A DNA stretch of 64,000 nt, taken from NCBI RefSeq assembly GCF_024753145.1, contig NZ_JANUGU010000002.1:186001-250000 (forward strand), given 5' to 3'. Positions 17,131-25,600 of the stretch are shown here, in pieces. The notes beneath the pieces were generated by a model. It was given only the letters and a program-made list of their open reading frames with translations. It was not told the origin of the DNA and did no database searches. This stretch comes from Massilia terrae. GTDB taxonomy: Bacteria; Pseudomonadota; Gammaproteobacteria; Burkholderiales; Burkholderiaceae_D. Every line of letters begins with the position of its first letter. The stretch's first letter is position 1. A program made the translations under genes and the position numbers.

Positions 17131-18612
17131 TCACCCAAACAAGCCATGCAAAAACCAGCGCGGCTCGGCATCTTCGGCCGAGCCGACGATGCGTTCGCGG
17201 AACACCCAGTACAGCGCATGGTCCTGCCCTTCCGCCACGAAGTAATCGCGGGCCTGCGTGTCGTCCCACCAGCCCGCCTCGATGCGCTCCGGATTGGATG
17301 CCATCTTCAGCGGTGAACCATAGAACGGCCGGTGGTCGCGCATCAATAGCGCGATCGGCTTGGCCAGCATCCACACCGGCCGCGGCAGGCTGTGCACGTC
17401 CGGCGGCAGCTGGGCCGCGCGCTCGGACGGCCGGATCTTGCGGTCCAGCGGCACCCACGCGTTGGCCACCTCGGGCCGGTAATCGGCATACGGCGCCGCC
17501 TGCAGCACATTGTCCGCCCCCAGCCGCGCCACCAGCAGCTCGAACATGCGCTTGCGGTCTTCCTCGGTGCCGCCCGGCTCCGGGAACAGCGATTCCGTCG
17601 GCGGCGCCATCGGCTGCAGCTGCACCGCTTCCAGCCCCAGCCCGATCACCGGCGCGTCCAGCACGGTCTTGCCCAGGCGCTCGCGCAGCAGGCGTACCAG
17701 GTGCTCGTCGTGCCAGGTCGGCTCGGCCAGCGCGATGTCGATGAGGGTGGGCGGCCGCGCCACCCTGCCACGCTCGTGCACGAGCTTGAGCGTGACGCGC
17801 TCGGCCGCGAGCTGGCGCGCGCACAGCCAGCCGGTCAGCTGCAGCACCAGCCGGTGCGCGCCAGCCAGCAGCGCGTCCGCATGCTCGATGCGGTCGAACA
17901 GCTCGATGCGGGCGTTAAAGGTTGTTGGCGGCTCGATCCATTCGAACAGCTCGGGCAGCGAACCGTAGGCGGCATCGAGCAGGTCGATCAGCGGCCGCCC
18001 GCAGCGCCGCTGCAGGCCGGGCCGTGGCAGGCGCCGCAGGTCGGCCAGCGTGAAGCAGCCGATGCCTTCGAACCAGGGCAGGAAGGGCCGCGCCGGCGGC
18101 GGCGTGGACACCGGCAGCCGGTCCAGCCGGCGCATCATGGAGGCCGGCTTAAGCGCGCGTCCGGCGCGCCCCCGCGCCAGCAGCCAGGCGCCGCGCGCGG
18201 TGGGTGCGCAGGCGAGGATGCCGGTGAAGCCGAGCGCGCGCAGGTTGGCGCGGATGCGGCTGCACAGCCGGCGCACGCCGCCGAACAGGCGCAGGCTGGC
18301 GCCGACGTCCATCAGCAGCGTCGCTTCCTCGCCTTCGGTGACCAGCGGCGTGTACTGCAGCAGCGCCAGCGCCACCGCGCCCAGCGCCTCGGTCTCGCGC
18401 GCGGGATCGCGCTCGTGCAGGCGCGCCTCGGGCATCAGCATCAGCACGCTGCCACGCCGCATCCCCGGCAGCACGCCGGCCGCGCGCGCCGCCGGCGACA
18501 CCGCCAGCACCCGCTCCTGCTCGAGCACGACGCTGCCGGGGTCACTGGACCAGGGCTGGCTGAAGACCTCGAGCGGTAGCTGGGGCAGGTAGAGGCCGAT
18601 CCAGAGGCGCAT
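17131..18612 (-). CDS. imuB: ImuB, inactive Y-family polymerase subunit of the mutasome
   Basis: A 493-residue DinB-like protein that links ImuA and DnaE2 to the beta clamp during SOS translesion synthesis. It begins MRLWIGLYLPQLPLEVF, the ImuB opening, and has the palm/finger region without the catalytic acidic residues of true Y-family polymerases (ATLLMDVGASLRLFGG is the family signature). The HhH segment FEGIGCFTLADLRRLPRPGLQRR, the little-finger region, and the ImuB C-terminal region (WWDDTQARDYFVAEGQDHALYWVFRER) follow. The ATG at 18612 lies inside imuA, and the two genes overlap by 71 bases in different frames, so they are one transcript. The mutasome polymerase gene is elsewhere in the window. 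Confidence 0.93.
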   Translation of the reverse strand: MRLWIGLYLPQLPLEVFSQPWSSDPGSVVLEQERVLAVSPAARAAGVLPGMRRGSVLMLMPEARLHERDPARETEALGAVALALLQYTPLVTEGEEATLLMDVGASLRLFGGVRRLCSRIRANLRALGFTGILACAPTARGAWLLARGRAGRALKPASMMRRLDRLPVSTPPPARPFLPWFEGIGCFTLADLRRLPRPGLQRRCGRPLIDLLDAAYGSLPELFEWIEPPTTFNARIELFDRIEHADALLAGAHRLVLQLTGWLCARQLAAERVTLKLVHERGRVARPPTLIDIALAEPTWHDEHLVRLLRERLGKTVLDAPVIGLGLEAVQLQPMAPPTESLFPEPGGTEEDRKRMFELLVARLGADNVLQAAPYADYRPEVANAWVPLDRKIRPSERAAQLPPDVHSLPRPVWMLAKPIALLMRDHRPFYGSPLKMASNPERIEAGWWDDTQARDYFVAEGQDHALYWVFRERIVGSAEDAEPRWFLHGLFG

Positions 18613-19249
18613 GGCGCTGCAACAACGATGGGGTGAGTGGGAGGAACAGCGGCGCGTCGCGCTGCGGTCCCCGGCGTTTGATGAAATCGAGCTCGATGCC
18701 GCCGGCCGCCGGGCGCAGGGCCAGCCGCAGCGGCGCGGGCGAGGCGTCCTGCGCGGCCACCAGCGGCCGGAACAGGAAGAACAGGGTTTCGCCCTGCTGG
18801 GCCGCCAGGTGCAAGCGGCGCAGGCTTTCGCCGCGCGCGTGCTGCTGCCAGAACAGCAGCGCGCCGCAACTGCCGCTCTTGAGCACCTGCTCGGCGGCCC
18901 ACAGGGCGTCCGCGTTGCGGCTGCTGCGCACCCAGACCAGCTGGGCCGGGTCCAGCCCCAGCGCGGCCAGCGCCAGGCCCTGCGGCGCGTGCGGCGGCGC
19001 CACCAGCACCACGCGGCGCGGCGCCACCTTGGCCAGCGCCGGCTGCAGCAGGCGGACTTCGCCGATGCCTGCCTGCTGCACCAGCAAATCGACCAGGGTG
19101 CCGACCGGCCAGCCGCCGCCCGGCAGCTGCGCCGACAGCGCGGCATGGCCGGTATCGACGCAGCGCGTGTTGGCATGCGCGAGCTGCGAAGCGCGCCACA
19201 GCGCCGGATGCAAATCCTCCGGCGCGGCAATGGATGCGGAACAGGTCAT
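18542..19249 (-). CDS. imuA: ImuA, RecA/SulA-like mutasome protein
   Basis: A 235-residue protein of the ImuA (SulA-like cell-division inhibitor fold) family needed for DnaE2-dependent mutagenesis. It starts MTCSASIAAPEDLHPALWRASQLA and contains LPGGGWPVGTLVDLLVQQAGIGEVRLLQPALA, the RecA-like core in which the Walker A loop is degenerate. VLVAPPHAPQGLALAALGLDPAQLVWV and WAAEQVLKSGSCGALLFW follow, both typical of ImuA. The ATG at 19249 is the natural start: the frame stays open further upstream, but that part would run through the LexA box, which lies only 21 bases before this ATG. It is the first gene of the imuA-imuB operon, with a long 71-base overlap. Confidence 0.92.
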   Translation of the reverse strand: MTCSASIAAPEDLHPALWRASQLAHANTRCVDTGHAALSAQLPGGGWPVGTLVDLLVQQAGIGEVRLLQPALAKVAPRRVVLVAPPHAPQGLALAALGLDPAQLVWVRSSRNADALWAAEQVLKSGSCGALLFWQQHARGESLRRLHLAAQQGETLFFLFRPLVAAQDASPAPLRLALRPAAGGIELDFIKRRGPQRDAPLFLPLTPSLLQRHAPLDRPLPAPATARGLQPALVQ

Positions 19250-19269
19250 GGGAAATGGAAGAGAAAGTA

Positions 19270-19285
19270 CTGTATAAACGTACAG
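19270..19285. promoter_or_regulatory. LexA (SOS) box of imuA-imuB
   Basis: CTGTATAAACGTACAG matches CTGT-N8-ACAG exactly, and TACTGTA...TACAGTA extends the symmetry to 20 bases. It is 21 bases upstream of the imuA ATG, consistent with LexA blocking that promoter. The divergent antiporter gene starts 147 bases away. Confidence 0.9.
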
Positions 19286-19431
19286 TACCCGTTCGACCCG
19301 CTTTTGGCAAGGGCGAAGCGCCAATCGTGCGCGCCGGGCCTCACCCCCGCGGCAAAAGATGGAATAATGATCATTCTTTCCGCATTGCACGCACCAATGA
19401 TCCCAGCCCTCCCTTCTCGCCCTAGCCAAGC

Positions 19432-20676
19432 ATGAGCGACATGCAATTGACCGGCGCCATCGTGTTCGCCCTCGCCCTGCTGCACACCTTCAGCGCCAAG
19501 CGGTTCGAGCGCCTGGCGCCGCGCTTCCCGCGCCACGCCGGCCTGTTGCACCTGCTGGGCGAAGTGGAAGTCGTGTTCGGTTTCTGGGCCTTCGTGCTGA
19601 TGCTGCTGATGGCCCTGTTCGAAGGCGGCGCCGCGGCCACCGCTTACGCCGAATCACGCCATTACGCGGAACCACTGTTCGTATTCGTGGTCATGGTGAC
19701 CGCCGCCTCGCGCCCCGTGCTGGACGCGGTGCGCGCCCTGCTGCAGCTGGTCGCCCGCATCGTCCCGCTGCGCGCCGAGGTGGCGCTGGCCTGGCTCGGC
19801 CTGGCGGTGGTGCCGCTGGCCGGCTCCCTGATCACCGAGCCGGCCGCGATGACCCTGGCGGCCCTGATGCTGGCCCCGCTCGTGTTCCATCGAGGCATGC
19901 TCGAATGGCTGAAATACATGGCGCTCGGCGTGCTGTTCGTCAACGTGTCGATCGGCGGCACCCTGAGCTCCTTCGCCGCCCCGCCGGTGCTGATGGTGGC
20001 CAACAATTGGGGCTGGGACAGCGCCTACATGCTCCAGCACTTCGGCTGGCGCGCCGCCCTCGCCGTCCTCATCAATGCCACCGGCGCCACCGTGCTGCTC
20101 AGCAAGCACCTGGCGCCGCCGCCGGCCGAGGAAGACGGCCGGCCCCCGGTCCCGCTCGCCGTGCGCGCGATCCACCTCGCCTTCCTCGCGGCCGTGGTGC
20201 TGCTGGCCCACCACCCGGTGCTGTTCCTCGGCCTGTTCCTGCTGTTCCTCGGCTACACCCAGGCCTACCACCGCTACCAGGACGCGCTGATCCTGCGCGA
20301 AGGTTTGCTGGTCGGCTTTTTCCTCGCCGGCCTGGTGGTGCTGGGCGGCATGCAGCAATGGTGGCTGCAGCCGCTCGTGTCCAGCCTCGGCCCGACCGCC
20401 CTGTTCTTCGGCGCGCTGGGCCTGACCGCGATCACCGACAACGCCGCCCTCACCTACCTGGGCTCGCTGATCGCCGGCCTGTCCGGGCACGCCAAATATA
20501 TGCTGATGGCCGGCGCCGTTGCCGGCGGCGGCCTGACCGTGATCGCCAACGCGCCCAATCCGGCCGGGGTCGCCCTGTTGCGCAACGGCTTCAGCGACGC
20601 CTCGATTGGCGCGGTGGGCTTGTTCCTGGGCGCGCTTGCCCCCACTATCGTGGCAGCGGCACTTTTCCTGATCTAG
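19432..20676 (+). CDS. putative Na+/H+ antiporter family membrane protein
   Basis: A 414-residue inner-membrane protein with about 11-12 transmembrane helices. Recognisable features of the putative Na+/H+ antiporter family (PF07399 type) include HTFSAKRFERLA near the N-terminus, the loop SLITEPAAMTLAALMLAP, the segment SIGGTLSSFAAPPVLMVA, and TAITDNAALTYLGSLIAGL. The last two are repeated-half motifs with polar residues inside membrane helices, as in ion transporters. Transport of Na+/H+ is a family assignment and is not proven for most members. The ATG at 19432 has no strong ribosome binding site. The HepT-like gene follows 25 bases after the stop, possibly in one transcript. Confidence 0.8.
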   Translation: MSDMQLTGAIVFALALLHTFSAKRFERLAPRFPRHAGLLHLLGEVEVVFGFWAFVLMLLMALFEGGAAATAYAESRHYAEPLFVFVVMVTAASRPVLDAVRALLQLVARIVPLRAEVALAWLGLAVVPLAGSLITEPAAMTLAALMLAPLVFHRGMLEWLKYMALGVLFVNVSIGGTLSSFAAPPVLMVANNWGWDSAYMLQHFGWRAALAVLINATGATVLLSKHLAPPPAEEDGRPPVPLAVRAIHLAFLAAVVLLAHHPVLFLGLFLLFLGYTQAYHRYQDALILREGLLVGFFLAGLVVLGGMQQWWLQPLVSSLGPTALFFGALGLTAITDNAALTYLGSLIAGLSGHAKYMLMAGAVAGGGLTVIANAPNPAGVALLRNGFSDASIGAVGLFLGALAPTIVAAALFLI

Positions 20677-20701
20677 CGCTTCCACGGCCACGGAGGGATT
20701 G

Positions 20702-21118
20702 ATGAGCGACGACGTACTGACCAGCAAGGCCGGCACCATCGAACGCTGCTGCCAGCGGGCGCGCGAGGAATACGAGAAGGACCCGACCACCTTCGTGAGC
20801 GACCTCACGCGCCAGGACGCGGCCACCCTGAACGTGATCCGGGCCTGGGAGGCGGCGGTGGAAATGGGCGACTACGTGCTGGCCCAGGGCGAAGGCGCCC
20901 TGGCGCGCGACGAGCGCGAGGTCATCAGCCTGCTGGCCGAACGCGGCTGGATCGACGCCGCCCTGGCCGAAGACCTCCAACGCAGCGGCGAGTTTTGCCG
21001 CGCAGAATGGGATTACCAGGCCAGCCCGCTGCCGGCCCTGGTCGCCATCCTGAAGCGCGGCCTGACCGACTTCGAAGCCTACGCCGCCACCATGCTCAAC
21101 CTTGGCAAACCGAATTGA
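20702..21118 (+). CDS. orphan HepT-like (DUF86) protein lacking the RNase motif
   Basis: A 138-residue, mostly helical protein that matches the HepT/DUF86 fold along its length: VLTSKAGTIERCCQRAREEYEKDP at the start, FVSDLTRQDAATLNVIRAWEAAVEMGDYVL in the middle, and LLAERGWIDAALAEDLQR before the active site. HepT toxins carry R-x4-H-x-Y (as in RNIAVHDY). Here the aligned stretch is FCRAEWDY (residues 98-105), so the Arg and His are replaced by Phe and Trp and only Tyr105 remains. No MntA-type nucleotidyltransferase antitoxin lies nearby; the upstream neighbour is an antiporter gene. The ATG at 20702 follows GGAGGG. It is probably not a working HepT RNase; it may be a repurposed or decaying copy. 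The fold assignment is fairly sure, the role unknown. Confidence 0.75.
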   Translation: MSDDVLTSKAGTIERCCQRAREEYEKDPTTFVSDLTRQDAATLNVIRAWEAAVEMGDYVLAQGEGALARDEREVISLLAERGWIDAALAEDLQRSGEFCRAEWDYQASPLPALVAILKRGLTDFEAYAATMLNLGKPN

Positions 21119-21719
21119 GATTCCTATAGGCAGCGACTATCTATCGTATGCCGCGACTTTGCAATTGAGGCTACCATCGGCTGCGTCCGACTCGCCTTCA
21201 GCACGGCGCCGCCGGACTCCCGCACGGATCAGGAGACCAGCCGATGGAATCGAAGGACGCCCTATCCCGCAGCACCTGCCCCGCCCCCGCCATTCGCATG
21301 GCCGCGGCAATCCCGGCGCCTGAGCGCGCATCCCTGACCAACAGCCAACCACCCTGCGCGGCTCAGCGGCGCAACCATCCGACCACCAGGCCGAACAGGC
21401 GCTCGACCAGGAATCCGAACGAACGGGTCGGGATCTGCTGGCCTGGCGTGCCAGCGTAATTGCAGCGCGGAATGTGCGACATGTTGAGGGCCTCCAAGGT
21501 TTCCAAAACAGAATAACTTTCGCGCAAGGTCCCCTTCTGTGCGCTGCCGCTCATAGCAGCGTTAACACAACAATTTTCGTGGAGGTGATGACATCGAGAT
21601 TCCCCAGGGTAGCGAGTGTCCCCGCACGATTGAGCCACCTCAAACGTGCCACGCGCCGCCCCTCTAACCTGAGCCTTCACACAAGGGCTCGCCGACGTTT
21701 TGACAACAGGAGATACGAC
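21119..21719. other. 600-base spacer, one candidate small gene
   Basis: Between the HepT-like gene and the PRC-barrel gene. Apart from the small reading frame at 21363-21482 I see no gene, REP palindrome or clear promoter. Its base composition is less GC-biased than the flanking genes, which would suit regulatory sequence or an RNA, but nothing specific can be named. Confidence 0.4.
21363..21482 (-). CDS. candidate small protein, 39 aa
   Basis: A 39-residue frame with ATG at 21482, a GGAGG site eight bases upstream, and a stop at 21363. The product has a polar N-terminal half with one Cys (HIPRCNY) and an amphipathic to hydrophobic C-terminal helix (SFGFLVERLFGLVVGWLRR). This is the pattern of small membrane-associated proteins. 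Its support is the ribosome binding site and the otherwise empty surroundings; no homologue is known to me. It could be chance in a GC-rich genome. Confidence 0.35.
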   Translation of the reverse strand: MSHIPRCNYAGTPGQQIPTRSFGFLVERLFGLVVGWLRR

Positions 21720-22322
21720 ATGAGCTATATGGATCGCGACAAATACGGCATGTACAAGGACAAAAGCCGCACCGGCCCCGGCCCGGCGCTGATGGGGGCT
21801 GATACGCTGATCGGCGATACCGTGGTCAACGGTGCTGACGACGACCTCGGCGACATCAAGGAAATCATGCTGGACATGCAGACTGGCCAGGTGGCCTACG
21901 CCGTGCTTGCCTTCGGCGGCTTCCTCGGCATGGGCGAAAAGCTGTTCGCCGTCCCGTGGCAGGCCTTGCACCTGGACACCGCCAACAAGCGCTTCGTCCT
22001 CAATATCGACAAGGCGCGCCTGAAAACCGCCCCCGGCTTCGACAAGGACGCCTGGCCGGACATGAGCGACGTGACCTGGTCGAACCAGATCCACAGTTTC
22101 TACGGCACCGATCCGCACCGCAGCGGCGCACCGAGCATGGGCCCGGGCGTGGCGACGGGTGGCATGGTGTCGGGCATGGGCGGCGCCGGCGCCGGCCGCG
22201 GCATGGGCGCGGGCATGGCTGGCAGCTCCAGCGGCGCCGGCAGCTCCTCGCTCGGTTCCGGCGGTGGCACGGGCGTCGGCTCCAACACCACGCGCAACCG
22301 CGACCTCGACAACGATATTTAA
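21720..22322 (+). CDS. PRC-barrel domain protein with Gly/Ser-rich tail
   Basis: A 200-residue soluble protein. Residues about 25-105 form a PRC-barrel (ALMGADTLIGDTVVNGADDDLGDIKEIMLDM, then GQVAYAVLAFGGFLGMGEKLFAVPWQAL), a fold found in RimM, the photosynthetic reaction centre H subunit and many stress proteins. Residues about 130-190 are a low-complexity tail of Gly, Met and Ser (SGMGGAGAGRGMGAGMAG), ending in TTRNRDLDNDI. No signal peptide. The ATG at 21720 has AGGAG eight bases upstream; the frame is open further upstream but without a good start. Such proteins are often general-stress or desiccation induced, which is family experience only. Confidence 0.8.
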   Translation: MSYMDRDKYGMYKDKSRTGPGPALMGADTLIGDTVVNGADDDLGDIKEIMLDMQTGQVAYAVLAFGGFLGMGEKLFAVPWQALHLDTANKRFVLNIDKARLKTAPGFDKDAWPDMSDVTWSNQIHSFYGTDPHRSGAPSMGPGVATGGMVSGMGGAGAGRGMGAGMAGSSSGAGSSSLGSGGGTGVGSNTTRNRDLDNDI

Positions 22323-22422
22323 GTTGCCGCCACCCAGCGTCCTCGCACGCTCGGGCACACACCTTCGAAACCCTGACGACCTCGTCAGCCAGGCCTGCCA
22401 ACGGCAGAGCTAGCGGAGCTAT

Positions 22423-22551
22423 TTCCCCCGCGCAAGCGGGGGCCACGGCTCTGCCGGGACGCTGGCCAAACAAGGTCGGAACAAGATAGGAACGTCGTCG
22501 CCAAACTTCGCAAATTGAGCACGTCGTCCCCGCGAAGGCGGGGGCCCCATT
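22423..22551. repeat. two REP palindromes downstream of hrpA
   Basis: Copies at 22423-22446 (CCCCCGCGCAAGCGGGGG) and 22522-22551 (CGTCCCCGCGAAGGCGGGGG) lie in the gap between the convergent PRC-barrel gene and hrpA. Both have good hairpins and may end transcription. Confidence 0.75.
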
Positions 22552-22607
22552 TTGCACGTGCCGACGCGAACGCCAGCGGAACGCCAGCGGGAGGCCGCCG
22601 CCTGCGC

Positions 22608-25600
22608 TCAACGCTGCATCGACTCCCACACCTTCTGCAGCCGCTTGGGCGACACCGGCATCGGCGTGCGCAGTTCCTGGGCAAACAGCGACACCCGTAA
22701 CTCCTCCAGCAGCCACCTGAACTCGACCATGCGCGGATCCAGGTTCTTGCCCGGCTGGTTCTTCGACACCCGCTGGAACTGGCTCGCTGCGTTCTGCCAC
22801 TCCGTCATCAGCTGCGCATCGCGCGCCGGATTGCCGCGCAGCTTTTCGATGCGCACATGGATCCCCTTCACGTAGCGCGGGAAATGCGCCAGCTGGCTGT
22901 ACTCCGTGTCCGCCACAAAGCGCTTGTGCACCAATTCCTTCAGCTGCGCCTGGATATCGCTCGCCGCCTGCTGCGGCAGGCTCTGCAGCTTTTTCGGCAA
23001 GGTATAAAACTCGCCCAGGATCTGCCCCGCCAGCCGCGCGATCTCGTTGATCAGCAGGCCGAGCCGACCTTTGCCCTCGTCCTTGCGCTTGTTGAACGAG
23101 GCCGCATCGGTCGGCAGCGGATCCTGCAGGCAAGCGATGTCGATCGCCTTGCTGATGATCTGGTCGCGCAGCTCCTCCTGCGTGCCCACCGACATGAACT
23201 GCATGCCCATGTTCTGCAGTCCGGGAATATTCTTCTCCGCAAACTTCAGCTGGTCCTTGAACTGCAGCGCGAACAGCCGCCGCAAGCCCACCCGATGCGT
23301 GCGCGCCGCCACGTTCGGATCGTCGAACACCTCCAGGTCGCAGTGCGTGTTCTTGTCGACCAGCGCCGGGAAGCCGATCAGCGTCAGCTTGCCCTGGCTG
23401 ATCTCCAGCAGCTCCGGCAGCTCGCCGAAGGTCCAGCCGGTGATATTGCTGTGCTGGCTGACCACCGGCTCCGCCGCTGGCGCGGCCGCAGCTTTGCTGG
23501 ACGCGGCGGTAGCAGGCGCCGCGCCACCGCCGCGCGGCTTCTCGGAAACTGACGGCGTCAGTGTCGGCGCCGCCTCCGCCATGCGCTGGAAGCTCTGGCG
23601 CGCCTGTCCGCCCAGCTCCGCCTGCAGCGAGGCCAGGTTGCGTCCCATGTCCAGCTGGCGCCCGTGCTCGTCGATCACCTTGAAATTCATGAACAGGTGC
23701 GCCGGCAGCGTCTCCAGCTTGAAGTCGCTGGTCAGCACCTGCACCCCGCCCGTCTGCGAGCGCACGTCCGCGATCAGCGCATCGATCAGATCCCCGCGCC
23801 CGAACCTGCCCGCCTCCTGCACCCGCTCCGCGAAGCGCGCCGCGAATTCCGGCAGCGGCACGCAATGGCGGCGCAGCTTCTGCGGCAATGACTTGAGCAG
23901 CAGGTGCACCTTCTCCTTCAGCATGCCCGGCACCAGCCACGCCGCGCGCTCCTGCGGGATCTGGTTCAGCGCGAACAGAGGCACCGTCATCGTCACGCCA
24001 TCGCGCACGCTGCCCGGCTCGAAGTGGTACGACAGACCCATCTCGATCCCGGTCACGTTCATCGTCTTCGGGAACAGCTCCGTCGTCACGCCCGCGGCCT
24101 CGTGCCGCATCAGCTCTTCGCGGATCAGGTAGAGCAGCTTCGGATTCTCGCGCGAGGCGTCCTTGTACCACTTGTCGAAGCCCGCGCCGTTCACGACGTC
24201 GGAGGGAATCTCCTTGTCGTAGAACGCGTAGATCAGCTGGTCGTCCACCAGCACGTCCTGGCGCCGCGATTTGTGTTCCAGGTTCTCGATCTCGCGCACC
24301 AGCTTCTGGTTGTGCGCGAAGAACGGCGCGCGCGTGTCGTAGTCGCCGCCGACCAGCGCGTCGCGGATGAAGATCTCGCGCGCCTCCATCGGATTGTGCA
24401 GCGCGTAGTTGATGCGGCGCTGGCTGTACACTACGATCCCGTACAGCGTCGCGCGCTCGCTCGCCGTCACCTGCGCCGGGCGCTTCTCCCAGCGCGGCTC
24501 GCCCCACGATTTCTTCAGCAGGTGCGCGCCGACCTTCTCCACCCACTCCGGCTGGATCTGCGCGATGGTGCGCGCATACAGGCGCGTGGTCTCGACCAGC
24601 TCCGCCGCCATCACCCACTTGCCCGGCTTCTTCGACAGCGAGGAGCCGGGCCAGATGTGGAACTTGATGCCGCGCGCGCCGAGGTACTGGCCGCCCTGCT
24701 CGTCCTCGCCCTTGAATCCGATATTCCCCAGCAGGCCGGTGAGCAGCGCCAGGTGCAGCTGGTCGTAGGTGGCCGGCGCCTCGTTCATGCGCCAGCCCTG
24801 CTCCTTGACGATGGTGAGCAGCTGCGAATGCACGTCGCGCCACTCGCGCAGGCGCAGCTGCGACAGGAAGTTCTCGCGGCAGGCCTCCTGCAGCTGGCGG
24901 TTCGACTTCTTGTGCTCGATCGCCTGCCCGAACCAATTCCAGATCTTCAGGTAGGACAGGAACTCGCTCTTCTCGTCCGCGAACTTCTTGTGCTTCTCGT
25001 CGGCCTGCTGCTGGTACTCCATCGGCCGGTCGCGCGGATCCTGCACCGACAGCGCCGACGCCACGATCAGCATCTCGGTCAGGCAGGCGCTGTCCACCGC
25101 CGCCAGGATCATGCGGCCCACGCGCGGATCGAGCGGCAGCTTGGCCAGCTTGCGGCCCAGCGGCGTGAGCTGGTTGACCTCGTCGACCGCGCCCACTTCC
25201 TGCAGCAGCTGGTAGCCGTCCGCGATCGCGCGGCCCTGCGGCGGCTCGATGAAGGGGAAGCTCTCGACATCGGTCAGGTGCAGCGACTTCATGCGCAGGA
25301 TGACCGCCGCCAGCGACGAACGCAGGATTTCCGGGTCGGTGAAGCGCGGCCGCTGCGCGAAGTCGGCCTCCTCGTACAGGCGGATGCAGACGCCGTCGGC
25401 CACGCGGCCGCAGCGGCCGGCGCGCTGGTTGGCGGCGGCCTGCGAAATCGGCTCCACTTGCAGCTGCTCGACCTTGTTGCGGAAGCTGTAGCGCTTCACG
25501 CGCGCCAGGCCCGCGTCCACCACGTAGCGGATGCCCGGCACCGTCAGCGAGGTCTCGGCCACGTTCGTCGCCAGCACGATGCGGCGCGCGTTCGTGGTGC

